Shown here in pieces: positions 35,373 to 46,442 of a stretch of DNA of 64,000 nucleotides. The stretch is from positions 62,001-126,000 of the forward strand of contig CANKCB010000007.1 of assembly GCA_947480335.1 (NCBI GenBank), read 5' to 3'. The notes under the pieces were generated by a model. It was not told where the DNA came from and did no database searches. It was given only the letters and a program-made list of their open reading frames with translations. Each line of letters starts with the position of its first letter. The first letter of the stretch is position 1. A program made the position numbers and the translations under genes. The stretch is from Gammaproteobacteria bacterium (GTDB lineage: Bacteria > Pseudomonadota > Gammaproteobacteria > Eutrophobiales > Eutrophobiaceae).

Positions 35373-37787
35373 ATGAAAGAAATTGCTGACATCACTTCCA
35401 CTGTTTATCCCGTATTGCCATTACGCGATGTAGTAGTCTACCCGCATATGGTAATCCCGCTGTTTGTTGGCCGGGGTAAATCCATCAAGGCGCTTGATAT
35501 GGCAATGGAAGGTAACAAGCAGATTTTGCTGGTTGCCCAGAAAAGTGCTGTCGAGGATGATCCACATATCGATGAAATCTACTCGGTCGGTACCTTGTCG
35601 AACATTCTGCAGCTGTTAAAACTGCCGGATGGCACAATAAAGGTACTGGTTGAAGGTTCAGTCAGGGCACGTATCAAGGAGTTTACCGATTCTGACAAGT
35701 TGTTTGCTGCGTCTGTTGAAATAGTCCAGCAGGAAGAGGCTGATCAGCGTGAACTGGATGTGCTTGGTCGATCTGCCATGCATCAGTTTGAACAGTACAT
35801 CAAGCTTAACAAGAAAGTTCCACCTGAAATCCTGTCTTCTGTCGCTGGAATCGATGAACCCAGTCGGCTGGCCGATACCATTGCTGCGCATATGGCTATA
35901 CGTATTGATGAAAAGCAGAAAGTGCTTGAGTTTATTGATGTAGCCAAACGTCTTGAACATTTAATCCACCTGATGGAATCCGAAATTGACCTGTTACAGG
36001 TTGAAAAGCGTATACGCGGACGGGTCAAGTCACAGATGGAGAAGAGCCAGCGCGAGTACTATCTGAATGAGCAGATGAAAGCCATCCAGAAAGAACTGGG
36101 TGACATGGATGATGTTCCCAATGAGATTGAGGATTTGGGGCAGAAAATCGAAAATTCCGGTATGCCCAAGGATGTCAAACAAAAGGCCACTTCGGAGTTG
36201 AACAAGCTGAAAATGATGTCACCGATGTCAGCTGAGGCAACGGTTGTACGTAACTACGTAGACTGGCTGGTGAATGTTCCATGGAAAAAGAAAAGTAAAA
36301 TCTTCAGGGATATCAAGAAAGCAGAGCAAGTATTGAATGAAGACCATTATGGTCTGGATAAGGTCAAGGACAGGATCCTTGAGTATCTTGCTGTACAGCA
36401 GCGCGTTAAAAAACTGAAAGGTCCTATCCTGTGTCTGGTTGGTCCTCCAGGTGTAGGCAAGACCTCATTAGGTAAATCGATTGCCAGGGCAACCAACAGG
36501 CAGTTTATACGTATCTCGCTCGGTGGTGTACGCGATGAAGCCGAAATCAGGGGGCATCGCCGTACCTATATAGGCTCTATGCCCGGCAAAATTATCCAGA
36601 GTATTGCTAAAACCGGCACACGAAATCCGCTGATTCTGCTTGATGAAGTTGACAAGATGGCAATGGATTTTCGTGGTGATCCAGCTTCAGCCTTACTCGA
36701 AGTACTGGATCCAGAGCAAAATAATTCGTTTAACGATCACTACCTTGAGGTGGATTACGACCTGTCGGAAGTCATGTTTGTTACCACCGCCAATAGTCTG
36801 AATATACCTCCAGCCCTGCTGGATCGTATGGAAGTGATACGTCTTTCAGGCTATACCGAAGATGAGAAGGTTAATATTGCTGAAAAGTATCTGATTAAAA
36901 AACAGATAGAGCGTAACGGATTGAAGGAGAACGAACTGGCTATCAGCGAGTCTTCTATACGGGATATTATCCGCTATTACACGCGCGAAGCAGGTGTACG
37001 TAATCTTGAGCGGGAAATAGCCAACATTTGCCGCAAGGTAGTAAAGCAATTATTGAACAAACCTGAAAGCAAAAGTCAGTTGATTACAGCCAAACATCTG
37101 GAAAAACTGCTGGGAGTCAAACGTTACCGTTTTGGTCGGGCTGAAGACGAAGACCGTATCGGTCAGGTAACCGGTCTGGCATGGACGGAAGTCGGCGGTG
37201 ATTTGCTCACTATTGAGGCAGCCGTTGTGCCAGGTAAGGGTAAAGCTACCCGTACCGGCAAACTGGGTGAAGTGATGCAGGAGTCCATCGAGGCCGCTAT
37301 GACTGTAGTCCGCAGCCGCAGTGATGTTCTGGGTATCAATCCTAAATTCTATCGGGAAAAGGATTTTCATATCCATGTGCCGGAAGGCGCTACACCGAAA
37401 GATGGTCCGAGTGCCGGTGTTGCCATGTGTATTGCGCTGGTCTCGGCTCTGACAGGAATTCCGGTGCGCTCCAGCGTAGCCATGACTGGTGAAATCACGC
37501 TCAGGGGTGAAATATTGCCCATTGGTGGTCTGAAGGAAAAGTTACTTGCCGCCTTGCGTGGTGGTATCAAGACAGTGCTGATTCCACTTGAAAATGAACG
37601 AGAGTTGGCCGAGATCCCCAAGAATATAAAACAGAATCTGGATATACGTCCTGTGCGATGGATCGATGAAGTGCTCGAAATAGCCTTGCAACGGATGCCG
37701 CAGCCACTGGTAGTTGTGAGTGATCCTGGAACTGAAATTGTCAATAGTGATGATGCAGGATCTGAGGATGTTTTGAGGGCACACTAG
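35373..37787 (+). CDS. lon: ATP-dependent protease Lon
   Basis: Lon degrades damaged and short-lived regulatory proteins. The 804-residue protein has the N-terminal LON domain, the AAA+ module with Walker A GPPGVGKT at 357-364 and Walker [11 protein letters not shown], and the C-terminal protease domain with the catalytic dyad Ser680 (DGPSAG) and Lys723 (GGLKEK). It is the LonA type. The promoter at 35311-35339 suggests heat-shock control in addition to read-through from clpX. hupB follows, as in E. coli. Confidence 0.96.
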   Translation: MKEIADITSTVYPVLPLRDVVVYPHMVIPLFVGRGKSIKALDMAMEGNKQILLVAQKSAVEDDPHIDEIYSVGTLSNILQLLKLPDGTIKVLVEGSVRARIKEFTDSDKLFAASVEIVQQEEADQRELDVLGRSAMHQFEQYIKLNKKVPPEILSSVAGIDEPSRLADTIAAHMAIRIDEKQKVLEFIDVAKRLEHLIHLMESEIDLLQVEKRIRGRVKSQMEKSQREYYLNEQMKAIQKELGDMDDVPNEIEDLGQKIENSGMPKDVKQKATSELNKLKMMSPMSAEATVVRNYVDWLVNVPWKKKSKIFRDIKKAEQVLNEDHYGLDKVKDRILEYLAVQQRVKKLKGPILCLVGPPGVGKTSLGKSIARATNRQFIRISLGGVRDEAEIRGHRRTYIGSMPGKIIQSIAKTGTRNPLILLDEVDKMAMDFRGDPASALLEVLDPEQNNSFNDHYLEVDYDLSEVMFVTTANSLNIPPALLDRMEVIRLSGYTEDEKVNIAEKYLIKKQIERNGLKENELAISESSIRDIIRYYTREAGVRNLEREIANICRKVVKQLLNKPESKSQLITAKHLEKLLGVKRYRFGRAEDEDRIGQVTGLAWTEVGGDLLTIEAAVVPGKGKATRTGKLGEVMQESIEAAMTVVRSRSDVLGINPKFYREKDFHIHVPEGATPKDGPSAGVAMCIALVSALTGIPVRSSVAMTGEITLRGEILPIGGLKEKLLAALRGGIKTVLIPLENERELAEIPKNIKQNLDIRPVRWIDEVLEIALQRMPQPLVVVSDPGTEIVNSDDAGSEDVLRAH

Positions 37788-37848
37788 TTGGTTCAAAATT
37801 GCAATCTCTACTTGATGATATTATTTTTTAAAATTCTGATCAGTTCGC

Positions 37849-37877
37849 TTGACGTGATTCTGGCTGCTTGATATAAA
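37849..37877 (+). promoter_or_regulatory. Promoter for hupB
   Basis: TTGACG and TATAAA are separated by 17 bp, about 87 bp before the hupB ATG. It is one of the best sigma-70 matches in the window. Confidence 0.7.
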
Positions 37878-37963
37878 GATTGCACTGAAGTTTCAATTCT
37901 GAAAATTTTCACTTTACCAATTACAATAATCTTCCTCTGGAAGAATCAAGAGGTTTAAATATT

Positions 37964-38236
37964 ATGAATAAAGCTGAGTTGATTGACGTCGTCGCAGACA
38001 ATGCTGATGTTTCTAAAGCTGCTGCTGGTCGGGCACTGGATAGCATTATTACTGCCATTACTAAAGCTCTTAAAAAAGGAGATACCGTTACTCTGGTTGG
38101 TTTCGGAACTTTCTCAGTTCGCAAGAGAAGCGCAAGAATAGGTCGTAACCCAAGAACTGGAGAAGCCATCAAGATACGTGCTTCCAAAGCTCCAGGGTTC
38201 AAGGCTGGAAAAGCGCTCAAGGATGCCGTAAACTAA
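37964..38236 (+). CDS. hupB: DNA-binding protein HU
   Basis: HU bends and compacts DNA as a dimer. The 90-residue protein begins [20 protein letters not shown] and carries the arm segment [22 protein letters not shown] with the intercalating NP motif. Its place between lon and ppiD identifies it as the HU-beta type. Two tRNA genes lie directly downstream and may be on the same transcript. Confidence 0.95.
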   Translation: MNKAELIDVVADNADVSKAAAGRALDSIITAITKALKKGDTVTLVGFGTFSVRKRSARIGRNPRTGEAIKIRASKAPGFKAGKALKDAVN

Positions 38237-38248
38237 CGTGCTGTCCTT

Positions 38249-38324
38249 GGGTGCTTAGCTCAGCTGGTAGAGCGTCGCCCTTACAAGGCGAATGTCGGGG
38301 GTTCGATCCCCTCAGCACCCACCA
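38249..38324 (+). tRNA. tRNA-Val (TAC)
   Basis: A 76-nt cloverleaf: acceptor GGGTGCT pairing with AGCACCC, anticodon loop CTTACAA with anticodon TAC, T-arm GGGGGTTCGATCCCC and encoded CCA. It starts 12 bp after the hupB stop codon. Confidence 0.95.
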
Positions 38325-38330
38325 AACTCC

Positions 38331-38407
38331 GGAGTGGTAGTTCAGTTGGTTAGAATACCGGCCTGTCACGCCGGGGGTCGCGGGTTCGAGCCCCGTCCAC
38401 TCCGCCA
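38331..38407 (+). tRNA. tRNA-Asp (GTC)
   Basis: A 77-nt cloverleaf: acceptor GGAGTGG pairing with CCACTCC, anticodon loop CTGTCAC with anticodon GTC, T-arm CGGGTTCGAGCCCCG and encoded CCA. It is 6 bp after tRNA-Val. Confidence 0.95.
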
Positions 38408-38417
38408 AGATAGAACA

Positions 38418-38456
38418 GCGGGCGTAACCTTATGATGGGCTACGCCCGTTTTGTTT
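38418..38456 (+). terminator. Rho-independent terminator after hupB/tRNA-Val/tRNA-Asp
   Basis: CGGGCGTA pairs with TACGCCCG around a 14-nt loop, followed by TTTTGTTT. It ends the hupB-tRNA unit, 30 bp before the ppiD ATG. Confidence 0.85.
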
Positions 38457-38485
38457 CAGGCAAGGAATGTTGCTAGAATAAAAAA

Positions 38486-40369
38486 ATGCTACAAGCAATC
38501 AGAAATATCGTCACAGGATGGGTGGCCGTAATCATATTCGTGCTGCTGATTATTCCATTTGCGTTTTGGGGTATCGATTCGTATTTCGGAACCAGCACGA
38601 TTAGTGCGGCAAAGGTTAATGGTATTGATGTATCCATGGCTGAATACCAACGTACATTCCAGACCGTTCGTCAGCAATGGCAGAATATCAGTCCGGATAT
38701 GGCCGAACAGCCAGAATTCATTAAACAGCAGACGTTGGACACATTGGTGAACAGGTTACTGCTGGTTGAATTGAAGGATGAACTTGAATTAAGGGTCAAC
38801 AGTGATCAGGTACGGGTCTCTATTAATGAGATACCGGCATTCCATAATCCTGAAGGCTTCGACAATGTGGCTTATCAGAACTTTTTGTTAACCCAGGGCT
38901 ATACCCCGGTCCGTTTTGAAACCCAGGTCAGGGAAGACATGTCGCTCGAACAGATACAGTCTGGTTTGCTTGAGACAGTGATTTCCCCCAAAGCAGATGC
39001 ATTAAGACTTGCGGCATTACAGTTGCAAACTCGTGACTATCGTTATGCTCTGATTGCGCATGACAAGTTGAAGGAAGGTGTCAGCAATTCGGAAGCAGAA
39101 ATTCAGGATTTCTATCAAAAAAATCTGCAGGACTTCATGAGTACGGAAGATGTCACGCTGGCCTATCTTCACCTATCAGCTGACACCATTGCCCAAGGGC
39201 TGACAGTTGATGAAGCCTCTCTAAAGGCATTTTTCGATGCAACCCAACAAAACTACAGTGTTGCCGAACGCAGGAAAGTGAAGCAAATACTGGTCTATAC
39301 CGAAAAAGATAACAAGGACAAGGCTGTTGAAGTTGCCAAGGAAATTCATGGATTGGTCACTGCCGGAACCTCATTTGATGAAATCAAGACGAAATATAGC
39401 CATAACGCTGATGTAACCGTCGAGGTCAGTGACTTTGGCTTTATCAACAAAGGTGTGCTGGATAAGGCAATCGATGATGCCGTATTTGCACTGTCTAAAG
39501 GTGGCATCAGTGAACCTGTAACGACTGAATTTGGCCAACAGATTTTGCTGGTGGAAGATATTACCGGTGGTACCAGTGCAACCTTTGAGCAGGCTCGTGC
39601 CGAGGTAGAACTGGATTACCGCAAGGAACAGGCACAGAAACGCTTCGTTGAGTTATATGATGAGTTGGCTGTACAGACCTATGAAAATCCGGAAACACTG
39701 GAAGTGGCTTCTGAATCGCTAGGATTACCTATACAGCAAAGCGGAATATTAACCCGTGACAGTGCCAGCGAACCCTTGCTGAATGATCCACGGGTACTGA
39801 CAGCGGCATTTAGTGATGAAGTGTTGTTGAACAAAAATAACAGTAGTCTGATTGAAATTGCTGAAAATGATGTGGTCGTTGTTCGATTGACAGAACATCA
39901 TCCAAAATCACAAAAAGCTCTTACCGATGTGCATGATAATGTAAATGACCGATTGCTGGCTGAAAAAGCAACGGCAAAGGCCAAAGTTAACGGAGAGGAA
40001 ATTAAACAGAAGCTGGTTCAGGGTTCTACAGCAGAGGCACTGGCTACCGAGTATAGCCTTACGTGGAATCAACAATTTGGTGCCAAGCGTGAAAGCACAG
40101 ATCTGGATCGTGAAATTCTGCAAAAGGCATTCAAGGCGGCCAAACCAGTCGGTAGTGCCACTGTCGAAGGTTCAGCCATGGTTAATGGTGATTATGTCGT
40201 AATACTGCTCGATGCAGTTCATGATGTGCCGGCAGACGCATTGACTGAAGAATCCGTCTTGCCGGTTAAAAACTACCTGCGCCAGTCTATTTCAAACCGT
40301 ACCTTTGGGCTATTGATGGACGACTTGCGTAAACGCGCCAAGATAGAAATATTCGACGCCAATCTGTAA
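38486..40369 (+). CDS. ppiD: Periplasmic folding chaperone PpiD (SurA-like, PpiC-type domain)
   Basis: PpiD is an inner-membrane-anchored chaperone near the Sec translocon. The 627-residue protein begins MLQAIRNIVTGWVAVIIFVLLIIPFAFWG, an uncleaved transmembrane anchor, then a SurA-N-like region (WQNISPDMAEQPEFIKQQTLDTLVNR) and a parvulin-type domain at about 260-360 (VKQILVYTE ... DFGFINKGVLDKAIDDAVFAL). The rest is a long helical chaperone part. In E. coli it follows hupB as here. Confidence 0.92.
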   Translation: MLQAIRNIVTGWVAVIIFVLLIIPFAFWGIDSYFGTSTISAAKVNGIDVSMAEYQRTFQTVRQQWQNISPDMAEQPEFIKQQTLDTLVNRLLLVELKDELELRVNSDQVRVSINEIPAFHNPEGFDNVAYQNFLLTQGYTPVRFETQVREDMSLEQIQSGLLETVISPKADALRLAALQLQTRDYRYALIAHDKLKEGVSNSEAEIQDFYQKNLQDFMSTEDVTLAYLHLSADTIAQGLTVDEASLKAFFDATQQNYSVAERRKVKQILVYTEKDNKDKAVEVAKEIHGLVTAGTSFDEIKTKYSHNADVTVEVSDFGFINKGVLDKAIDDAVFALSKGGISEPVTTEFGQQILLVEDITGGTSATFEQARAEVELDYRKEQAQKRFVELYDELAVQTYENPETLEVASESLGLPIQQSGILTRDSASEPLLNDPRVLTAAFSDEVLLNKNNSSLIEIAENDVVVVRLTEHHPKSQKALTDVHDNVNDRLLAEKATAKAKVNGEEIKQKLVQGSTAEALATEYSLTWNQQFGAKRESTDLDREILQKAFKAAKPVGSATVEGSAMVNGDYVVILLDAVHDVPADALTEESVLPVKNYLRQSISNRTFGLLMDDLRKRAKIEIFDANL

Positions 40370-40380
40370 GCGTCGAATTT
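40352..40380 (+). terminator. Stem-loop over the ppiD stop codon
   Basis: TTCGACGC pairs with GCGTCGAA around a 10-nt loop containing the TAA, followed by TTT. It separates ppiD from the convergent fabI. Confidence 0.5.
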
Positions 40381-40407
40381 CCAGACAAAAATAACGTTTG
40401 TTGCTGG

Positions 40408-41190
40408 TTAGGCTGAAGCTGAGCCCGCGATATTATAACCGCAATCAACGTAGGTAATTTCACCTGTTACCGCAGAGGCCAGATCCGAGCACAGAAACGC
40501 GGCCACATTTCCAACTTCGTCAATTGTGACATTGCGTCTAAGCGGCGCATGTTGTTCCACCTGGTTCAAAAATCCTTTCAGTCCCTTTATACCGGATGCT
40601 GCCAGTGTTCTGATCGGTCCGGCAGAGACCGCATTCACCCGGATGCCCTCAGGTCCCAGACAAGAGGCCATATAACGTACATTGGCTTCAAGGCTGGCTT
40701 TGGCCACACCCATCACATTGTAATTTGGCATGGCCACAACAGCACCGATATATGACAAGGTAATCATCGCGGCCTTTCTACCCTGCATCAGCGGGCGAGC
40801 AGCCTTGGCCAGTGCCGCAAAGCTATAGGAACTGATATCGTGGGCCAGCAGGAATCCTTCCCGGTTGAGATTGTCCAGATAGCCACCTTCCAGCATTTCA
40901 CGTGGAGCAAACGCAGCAGAATGTACGAGGATATCAAGATTGCCCCAGGTTGAACCCAGTTGTTTAAAAACTTCTGCAATCTGCACATCATCGGTCAGTT
41001 CACAGGGAAGGGTGATGGTTGAACCAAGTTCAGCGGCAAAGGTTTCCACACGTTCTTTCAGCTTGTCATTCTGGTAGGTAAAGGCTAGTTCGGCACCTTC
41101 CCGGTGCATTGCCTGCGCAATACCCCAGGCGATAGACCTGTTACTGGCAACACCGGTGATTAATGCACGTTTTCCTTGCAACATTCCCAT
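40408..41190 (-). CDS. fabI: Enoyl-[acyl-carrier-protein] reductase (NADH)
   Basis: FabI carries out the last reduction in each round of fatty-acid synthesis. The 260-residue SDR protein starts [25 protein letters not shown], the FabI-type nucleotide-binding motif. The active-site residues are Tyr147, Tyr157 and Lys164 (Y-x6-K). GAGGGG lies upstream of the start codon. It is the target of triclosan and isoniazid-like drugs in other bacteria. It is convergent with ppiD. Confidence 0.95.
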   Translation of the reverse strand: MGMLQGKRALITGVASNRSIAWGIAQAMHREGAELAFTYQNDKLKERVETFAAELGSTITLPCELTDDVQIAEVFKQLGSTWGNLDILVHSAAFAPREMLEGGYLDNLNREGFLLAHDISSYSFAALAKAARPLMQGRKAAMITLSYIGAVVAMPNYNVMGVAKASLEANVRYMASCLGPEGIRVNAVSAGPIRTLAASGIKGLKGFLNQVEQHAPLRRNVTIDEVGNVAAFLCSDLASAVTGEITYVDCGYNIAGSASA

Positions 41191-41259
41191 GACATCCCCT
41201 CAGTAAAATGAATTTATCAGGTGGTATTCTATACCGAGAACCCAATGATTAGAAATGTT

Positions 41260-42936
41260 CTAAGGGGTGATATGAGGTTCACTAGATTTGACATTCACCT
41301 GACGATAGCGTGCCCGTTCCCTGATCGGATCCGGTAGTGGTATGGCAGACAGCAGGGTTTTTGTATACGGATGTGCTGGTTGCGCAAACAACGATTCGGT
41401 ATCCCCGGTTTCAACAATTATTCCCTGATACATAACGGCAACCCTGTCCGACATATAACGTATGACAGACAGGTCATGTGAGATAAACAACATGGTTAGC
41501 TGGTTCTTTTTGACCAGCATCAGTAGCAAATCCAGTATCTGAGCCTGAATGGTCACATCCAGCGCAGAAACCGGTTCATCAGCAATGATTAACCGTGGTT
41601 TTAAGGCTATCGCACGTGCAATCGCAATTCGTTGACGCTGTCCCCCGGAAAACTCATGTGGATACTTGCGTATAGAGGCCGGGTCCAATCCGACATCGTT
41701 CATCAATAGAGTGATTTCTTCGTGTATCGTCGATTCAGACAGCGCTCCCCTGATTTGCAGTGCTTCAGACAACGCATCAAAGATAGTCATACGGGGATTC
41801 AGGGACGCATAAGGATCCTGGAATATCATCTGGAATTCGCGTCGATACAATTTCAATTCACTTGCAGAAAGCTCAGCCAGATTCCTGTCATCCAGCAGGA
41901 TTTTACCGTCCGTTATCTGGACCAGTCTCATTACTGATCGTCCCAACGTGGATTTACCGCTGCCGGATTCTCCAACGAGTCCCAGCGTTTCACCTGGAAA
42001 AATCTGTAAATTGACATCATCGACTGCCTTGACCAGATTACGTCCGGAACGAAACAGTTCGTTATCATTACTTTGATACCAGGTTCGCAGATGTTGTAAC
42101 GTCAGCAATGGTTTTGTGTCAGCACTATTGGCTATAAACTTTTCTGTTTTGGCACGCACCGGAATCGAGTCAAGCAAATTTCGGGTATAGGGATGTTGTG
42201 ATTTGTAAAAGATATTATCCGGTGTTCCTTGCTCAACGATCTGCCCTTGCTGCATGACCAGAATATGGTCGGCAATACCTGCGACCACTCCGAGATCATG
42301 ACTGACAAAAATCACCGCGATATTGTATTCGCGCTGAAGTTTCTTGATCAGCTTGAGAATCTGCGACTGGATAGTAACATCCAGCGCAGTGGTTGGTTCA
42401 TCGGCAATCAGTATGTCCGGTTTATTGATCAATGCCATCGCAATCATCACGCGTTGACGCATGCCGCCAGATAGCTGGTGAGGATACAGATTCATGATTT
42501 GTTCAGGATCAGGCAGGCCAACTTCATTGAGCATCGCTATCGCAAGCGGCCAGGCGGCTTTTGCAGTCATGCGTTGATGCAGGCATACGGGCTCTGTGAT
42601 CTGGTTTTTGATTTTCAGATAGGGATTCAATGAGGTCATTGGATCCTGAAACACCATCCCTATCCGATTACCCCGTAAGCCACGTAACTGTCGGTTATCG
42701 GATGTCAGGATATTCTGACCTTGAAATTCAATCGTACCATTTTCTATCCTGGCTGGAGGCATCGGTAGCAGGCCCATTATGCTGGAGCAAAGTACGGACT
42801 TGCCGCTACCGGATTCGCCTACGATGGCTATCGTTTCTCCCTTGTCCAGCTTGAAGCTGGCATTGAGTACGGCACGGGTTATGCCTTCACGGCCATGAAA
42901 ACTGATCGATAGATTCTCTATGGATAATATCGACAT
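41260..42936 (-). CDS. Peptide ABC transporter ATPase, two fused nucleotide-binding domains
   Basis: A 558-residue ATPase equal to OppD plus OppF in one chain. The first domain has Walker A GESGSGKS, signature LSGGMRQR and Walker B ILIADEP; the second has [17 protein letters not shown] and LIIADEP. Each ends in the oligopeptide-type C-terminal extension ([12 protein letters not shown] and [12 protein letters not shown]). It powers uptake of di- or oligopeptides with the permeases encoded immediately upstream (4-bp spacing). It is the last gene of the leftward operon of two lipoproteins, OppB, OppC and this ATPase. YejF, encoded across the divergent region, has the same fused layout. Confidence 0.93.
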   Translation of the reverse strand: MSILSIENLSISFHGREGITRAVLNASFKLDKGETIAIVGESGSGKSVLCSSIMGLLPMPPARIENGTIEFQGQNILTSDNRQLRGLRGNRIGMVFQDPMTSLNPYLKIKNQITEPVCLHQRMTAKAAWPLAIAMLNEVGLPDPEQIMNLYPHQLSGGMRQRVMIAMALINKPDILIADEPTTALDVTIQSQILKLIKKLQREYNIAVIFVSHDLGVVAGIADHILVMQQGQIVEQGTPDNIFYKSQHPYTRNLLDSIPVRAKTEKFIANSADTKPLLTLQHLRTWYQSNDNELFRSGRNLVKAVDDVNLQIFPGETLGLVGESGSGKSTLGRSVMRLVQITDGKILLDDRNLAELSASELKLYRREFQMIFQDPYASLNPRMTIFDALSEALQIRGALSESTIHEEITLLMNDVGLDPASIRKYPHEFSGGQRQRIAIARAIALKPRLIIADEPVSALDVTIQAQILDLLLMLVKKNQLTMLFISHDLSVIRYMSDRVAVMYQGIIVETGDTESLFAQPAHPYTKTLLSAIPLPDPIRERARYRQVNVKSSEPHITP

Positions 42937-42940
42937 GGAT

Positions 42941-43828
42941 TTATTCCCGTGCGGAGCGTGGGTCTATTGCATCCCGCAATCCATCGCCCAGAAAATTCAG
43001 TGAAAACAATGTTAGCGAAAGGGTCAGGGATGGAAATACCAGCAACCATGGATATTCTTCCATGGTTTCCACACCGCTGGATATTAATGAACCCCATGAA
43101 CTCATCGGTGGTTGTACACCCAGACCCAGAAAACTCAGAAACGACTCCAGCAGGATAATGCCTGGAATGGTCAAGGTGGTATAGACAATCACCGGCCCGA
43201 GTATATTCGGAAGTATGTGCCGAAAGATAATCCGTGGTCGTGACAATCCCATGCTGATGACCGCATCAATGTATTCCTGATTACGTATGCTCATGACCTG
43301 ACTGCGTACTATTCTGGCCATGGTCAACCATTCAACCGCGCCGATGGTAATGAATAAGAGGTAGATGTTTCTGCCAAAGACGACCATCAGCAGAATAATA
43401 AATATTGTGAATGGCAAGGCGTAGAGGATGTCTACAATTCGCATCATTATCATGTCCAGACGACCACCAAAATAACCGGACACTGTGCCCCACAACACGC
43501 CGATGGTCAGGGCGACTACGGTAGACAGAAAACTGACCAGCAAGGATACCCGGCTGCCATAGAGTATACGGGTAAACAAATCACGACCCAGCGTGTCAGT
43601 GCCAAACCAGTGGGCAGAAGAGGGCGGGGAGGCTCCCAGATCCAGGTTCTGTTCTTCGTATGAATAGGGTGCAATCAGGTCTGCAAAAAGCGCAATCAGG
43701 ATAAAACAGGTTACGACCCAGAATCCGAATACTGCCAGACGGTTTTGCCTGAGTCGACTGATGGCATCCTGCCACAACGAGCGGCCCTGCTGATACTGGT
43801 GTAATGGAAGAGGGGAATCCACGGTCAT
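42941..43828 (-). CDS. oppC: Peptide ABC transporter permease, OppC type
   Basis: A 295-residue inner-membrane permease with an N-terminal cytoplasmic segment, a first membrane helix (FGFWVVTCFILIALFADLI), the typical periplasmic motif HWFGTDTLGRDLFTRILYGSRVSL and about five more helices. The coupling motif is EYIDAVISMGLSRPRIIFRHILPN. It pairs with the OppB-type permease, whose gene overlaps its start by 4 bp (ATGA). DppC is an alternative name; the ligand is not clear from the sequence. Confidence 0.9.
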   Translation of the reverse strand: MTVDSPLPLHQYQQGRSLWQDAISRLRQNRLAVFGFWVVTCFILIALFADLIAPYSYEEQNLDLGASPPSSAHWFGTDTLGRDLFTRILYGSRVSLLVSFLSTVVALTIGVLWGTVSGYFGGRLDMIMMRIVDILYALPFTIFIILLMVVFGRNIYLLFITIGAVEWLTMARIVRSQVMSIRNQEYIDAVISMGLSRPRIIFRHILPNILGPVIVYTTLTIPGIILLESFLSFLGLGVQPPMSSWGSLISSGVETMEEYPWLLVFPSLTLSLTLFSLNFLGDGLRDAIDPRSARE

Positions 43829-44754
43829 TGTTTTGCCTGATAGCTGATACGGGGATTCAGCGTGGCAGCAATAATATCGGAAAGCAGGTTAAAGACTACA
43901 ATCAGCACAGAGAAGAAAATGGTTGTGCCCATAATCATGGTGTAGTCGCGGTTGAAAGCCGCCTGTACATACAGACGACCGATACCGGGTATCTGAAAGA
44001 TGGTTTCAATGATAAATGATCCGGATAGCAAGCCGGCAAATGCCGGGCCGAGGAAGGTCACCACCGGCAGCAGTCCACCTTTCAATGCATGCTTTAGTAC
44101 TATACGGGCTTCTGACAGGCCTTTGGCACGTGCTGTGCGGATAAAGTCCTGAGACAGGATTTCCAGCATGCCACCGCGAGTCAGTCTGGCTATATAGGCG
44201 GCATAGGCAAAACCGAGTGTGAACGAGGGCAAGACCCAGTCCCAACGCGAATCACCCCAGCCCGATACAGGTAACCATTCGAGCCAGATTCCGAACACCA
44301 CTACCAGCAAGGGCCCCATTAAAAATGAGGGCAGACATATCCCCAGCATTGAAATGGACATGCACACATAATCTATCCAGGTATTGGGACGCACTGCGGC
44401 CAGCAAGCCGGCGCTGATTCCGATCATCAAGGCGATCATAATTGCATACAGCCCCAGTTCGAGCGTCGAAGGCAAACCAGTCAGAATCATTTCGGTGACG
44501 CTGCGGTTCACATATTTGAAAGAGGGACCCAGGTCGCCCTGCAAGAGTGAGGACAGATAATCCAGATACTCTTCATAGACTGGAGCATTGAGGTTATAAC
44601 GCTCATTCAGGTTTTTCAGTATCTCGGGAGAAACTTTCTTTTCCGAATCAAACGGTCCACCCGGAGCGGCATGGACCAGGGCAAACGTCACCGTGATCAC
44701 AATCAATAAAACAGGAATCGCCTGTAGTATCCGGAAAAGAATGAACTTTAGCAT
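43825..44754 (-). CDS. oppB: Peptide ABC transporter permease, OppB type
   Basis: A 309-residue inner-membrane permease: FILFRILQAIPVLLIVITVTFALVHAAPGGPF at the N-terminus, about six membrane helices and the coupling motif DFIRTARAKGLSEARIVLKHALKG, ending with GTTIFFSVLIVVFNLLSDIIAATLNPRISY. It forms the channel with OppC. It begins 18 bp after the first binding-protein gene. Confidence 0.91.
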   Translation of the reverse strand: MLKFILFRILQAIPVLLIVITVTFALVHAAPGGPFDSEKKVSPEILKNLNERYNLNAPVYEEYLDYLSSLLQGDLGPSFKYVNRSVTEMILTGLPSTLELGLYAIMIALMIGISAGLLAAVRPNTWIDYVCMSISMLGICLPSFLMGPLLVVVFGIWLEWLPVSGWGDSRWDWVLPSFTLGFAYAAYIARLTRGGMLEILSQDFIRTARAKGLSEARIVLKHALKGGLLPVVTFLGPAFAGLLSGSFIIETIFQIPGIGRLYVQAAFNRDYTMIMGTTIFFSVLIVVFNLLSDIIAATLNPRISYQAKQ

Positions 44755-44772
44755 TTGCGACGGACGGGAGTT

Positions 44773-46422
44773 TCAGTCATCAGACAGGTAAACTGATTTG
44801 AAAGGATGATAGGTCAATGCATTTGGATAGATCCCTTTTACACGCGGATTGACCAGATTCGCGCTCATTTCATAATAGATAGGAGCAACAGGTGATTCAT
44901 CAATCAATATCTGCTCGGCCTGCTGGAATAGCTCAAACCGTTCAGTCTGGTTTGCTGTCTGGTTGGCCAGCGTTATGAGATGGTCATATTCCGGATTTGA
45001 CCAGCCGGTGTGATTATTGCCATTACCGCTCTCGAACATATCCAGAAAACTGGTCGGGTCGGCAAAATCGGCAAGCCAACCAGCCCGGGCGATATCATAA
45101 TCACCCGTCTCACGACTGTTTAAATACACTTTCCATTCCTGATTAATCAAGGTGACATTCACATTCAGTATTTCTTTCCACATCTGCTGTAATGTGGTTG
45201 CCACATTTCGATGGGTGTTGTGGGTGTTATAAAGTATCGAGATGGCAGGAAATCCCTTGCCGTCCGGATAACCGGCTTCAGCCAGCAATTGTTTTGCCAT
45301 GACCGGATCAAAATGGATATTCGCCCTCGGGGTATAACCGGTAATACCCGGTGCGGTAAAGGCTGTGGCCGGCTTTCTACCACCCTTGACGACATTCTTT
45401 GTAATCGAATCACGATCGATTGCCATGGAAAAGGCCCGCCGAACCAACACATTATCAAACGGTGGACGGGTGGTATTAAACAGATAGTAATATGTACCGA
45501 GGAACGGGGTCAGATGGATGTGGTCAGGTTGTTGCTGTTGGTACACCTCAATCTTGTCTGTCAGGATTTGGCCGTCCAGGGTCATGTCAATCTGTCCAGT
45601 GCGATACATACGCTCTTCAGTCTGTTTATTGTCCACCGCATAGTAGTGGATTTCGTCCAGTTTAACGGCCGCCGCATCCCAATAGGCGGGGTTTCTTTCC
45701 ACAACGATCACCTTGTTCGGCGTCCATTCCTTTAACCGGAACGGGCCATTACTGACGATATTTTCTGGTCGTGTCCAGGCAGTGCCTCGATCATCGATCT
45801 TGCCGAACGATTCAATAATATTTTGCGGCACGATATAAGTGCTTTGATGATCGAGCAGTTGTAGAAAATAGGGAACCGGCTTATTCAAGGTTACTTCCAG
45901 TGTATTGTCATCCAGCGCTTTGATCCCCACACTGGTAAAATCGCTGATTTCACCTTTATTAAATGCCCGTGCATTGACGACCGCCTCCAGCATATAGGCA
46001 TATTCACTTGCGAGTTTGGGCATCAATAACCGTTTCCAGGAATACACCACATCACGTGCCGTGATAGCTTCCCCATTAGACCAATGCAGATTTTTACGGA
46101 TATGGAAAACATAATGGGTTTGATCATCAGAAATTTCCCATGATTCAGCCACAGCCGGTACAGGTTCGAGTGTTTGCGGGTTTTTGGAGACCAGCCCTTC
46201 AAACAAACTGAGTTGTATATAGTATTCCGGAATACCCGTTGTAATATGCGGGTCCAGATCCTGCGGTTCGAGCCCATTGTTCACACGCAGGATTTGTTGG
46301 TGGCTGATTACTTTATTGTTGGATTCCGGTTCAGTTTTATTACAGCCGGCAAGCAAAACAACGAGCAGAATAATTGCGCTGCAGGCAGATACTCGAGATA
46401 GCGTGGACGGGATAAATACCAT
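44773..46422 (-). CDS. Peptide-binding lipoprotein, OppA-like (second of the pair)
   Basis: A 549-residue solute-binding protein of family 5. The leader ends in LLAGC, so it is probably a lipoprotein, anchored in the membrane. Family motifs: NNGLEPQDLDPHITTGIPE, EPVPAVAESWEISDDQTHYVFHIRKNLHWSNGEAITARDVVYSW, GPFRLKEWTPN and DEIHYYAVDNKQTEERMYRTGQIDMT. It lies 20 bp after a closely related gene and upstream of oppB. It probably binds oligopeptides; the ligand is not known. Confidence 0.92.
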   Translation of the reverse strand: MVFIPSTLSRVSACSAIILLVVLLAGCNKTEPESNNKVISHQQILRVNNGLEPQDLDPHITTGIPEYYIQLSLFEGLVSKNPQTLEPVPAVAESWEISDDQTHYVFHIRKNLHWSNGEAITARDVVYSWKRLLMPKLASEYAYMLEAVVNARAFNKGEISDFTSVGIKALDDNTLEVTLNKPVPYFLQLLDHQSTYIVPQNIIESFGKIDDRGTAWTRPENIVSNGPFRLKEWTPNKVIVVERNPAYWDAAAVKLDEIHYYAVDNKQTEERMYRTGQIDMTLDGQILTDKIEVYQQQQPDHIHLTPFLGTYYYLFNTTRPPFDNVLVRRAFSMAIDRDSITKNVVKGGRKPATAFTAPGITGYTPRANIHFDPVMAKQLLAEAGYPDGKGFPAISILYNTHNTHRNVATTLQQMWKEILNVNVTLINQEWKVYLNSRETGDYDIARAGWLADFADPTSFLDMFESGNGNNHTGWSNPEYDHLITLANQTANQTERFELFQQAEQILIDESPVAPIYYEMSANLVNPRVKGIYPNALTYHPFKSVYLSDD

Positions 46423-46442
46423 TATCGCTTCAACAGGAATGG

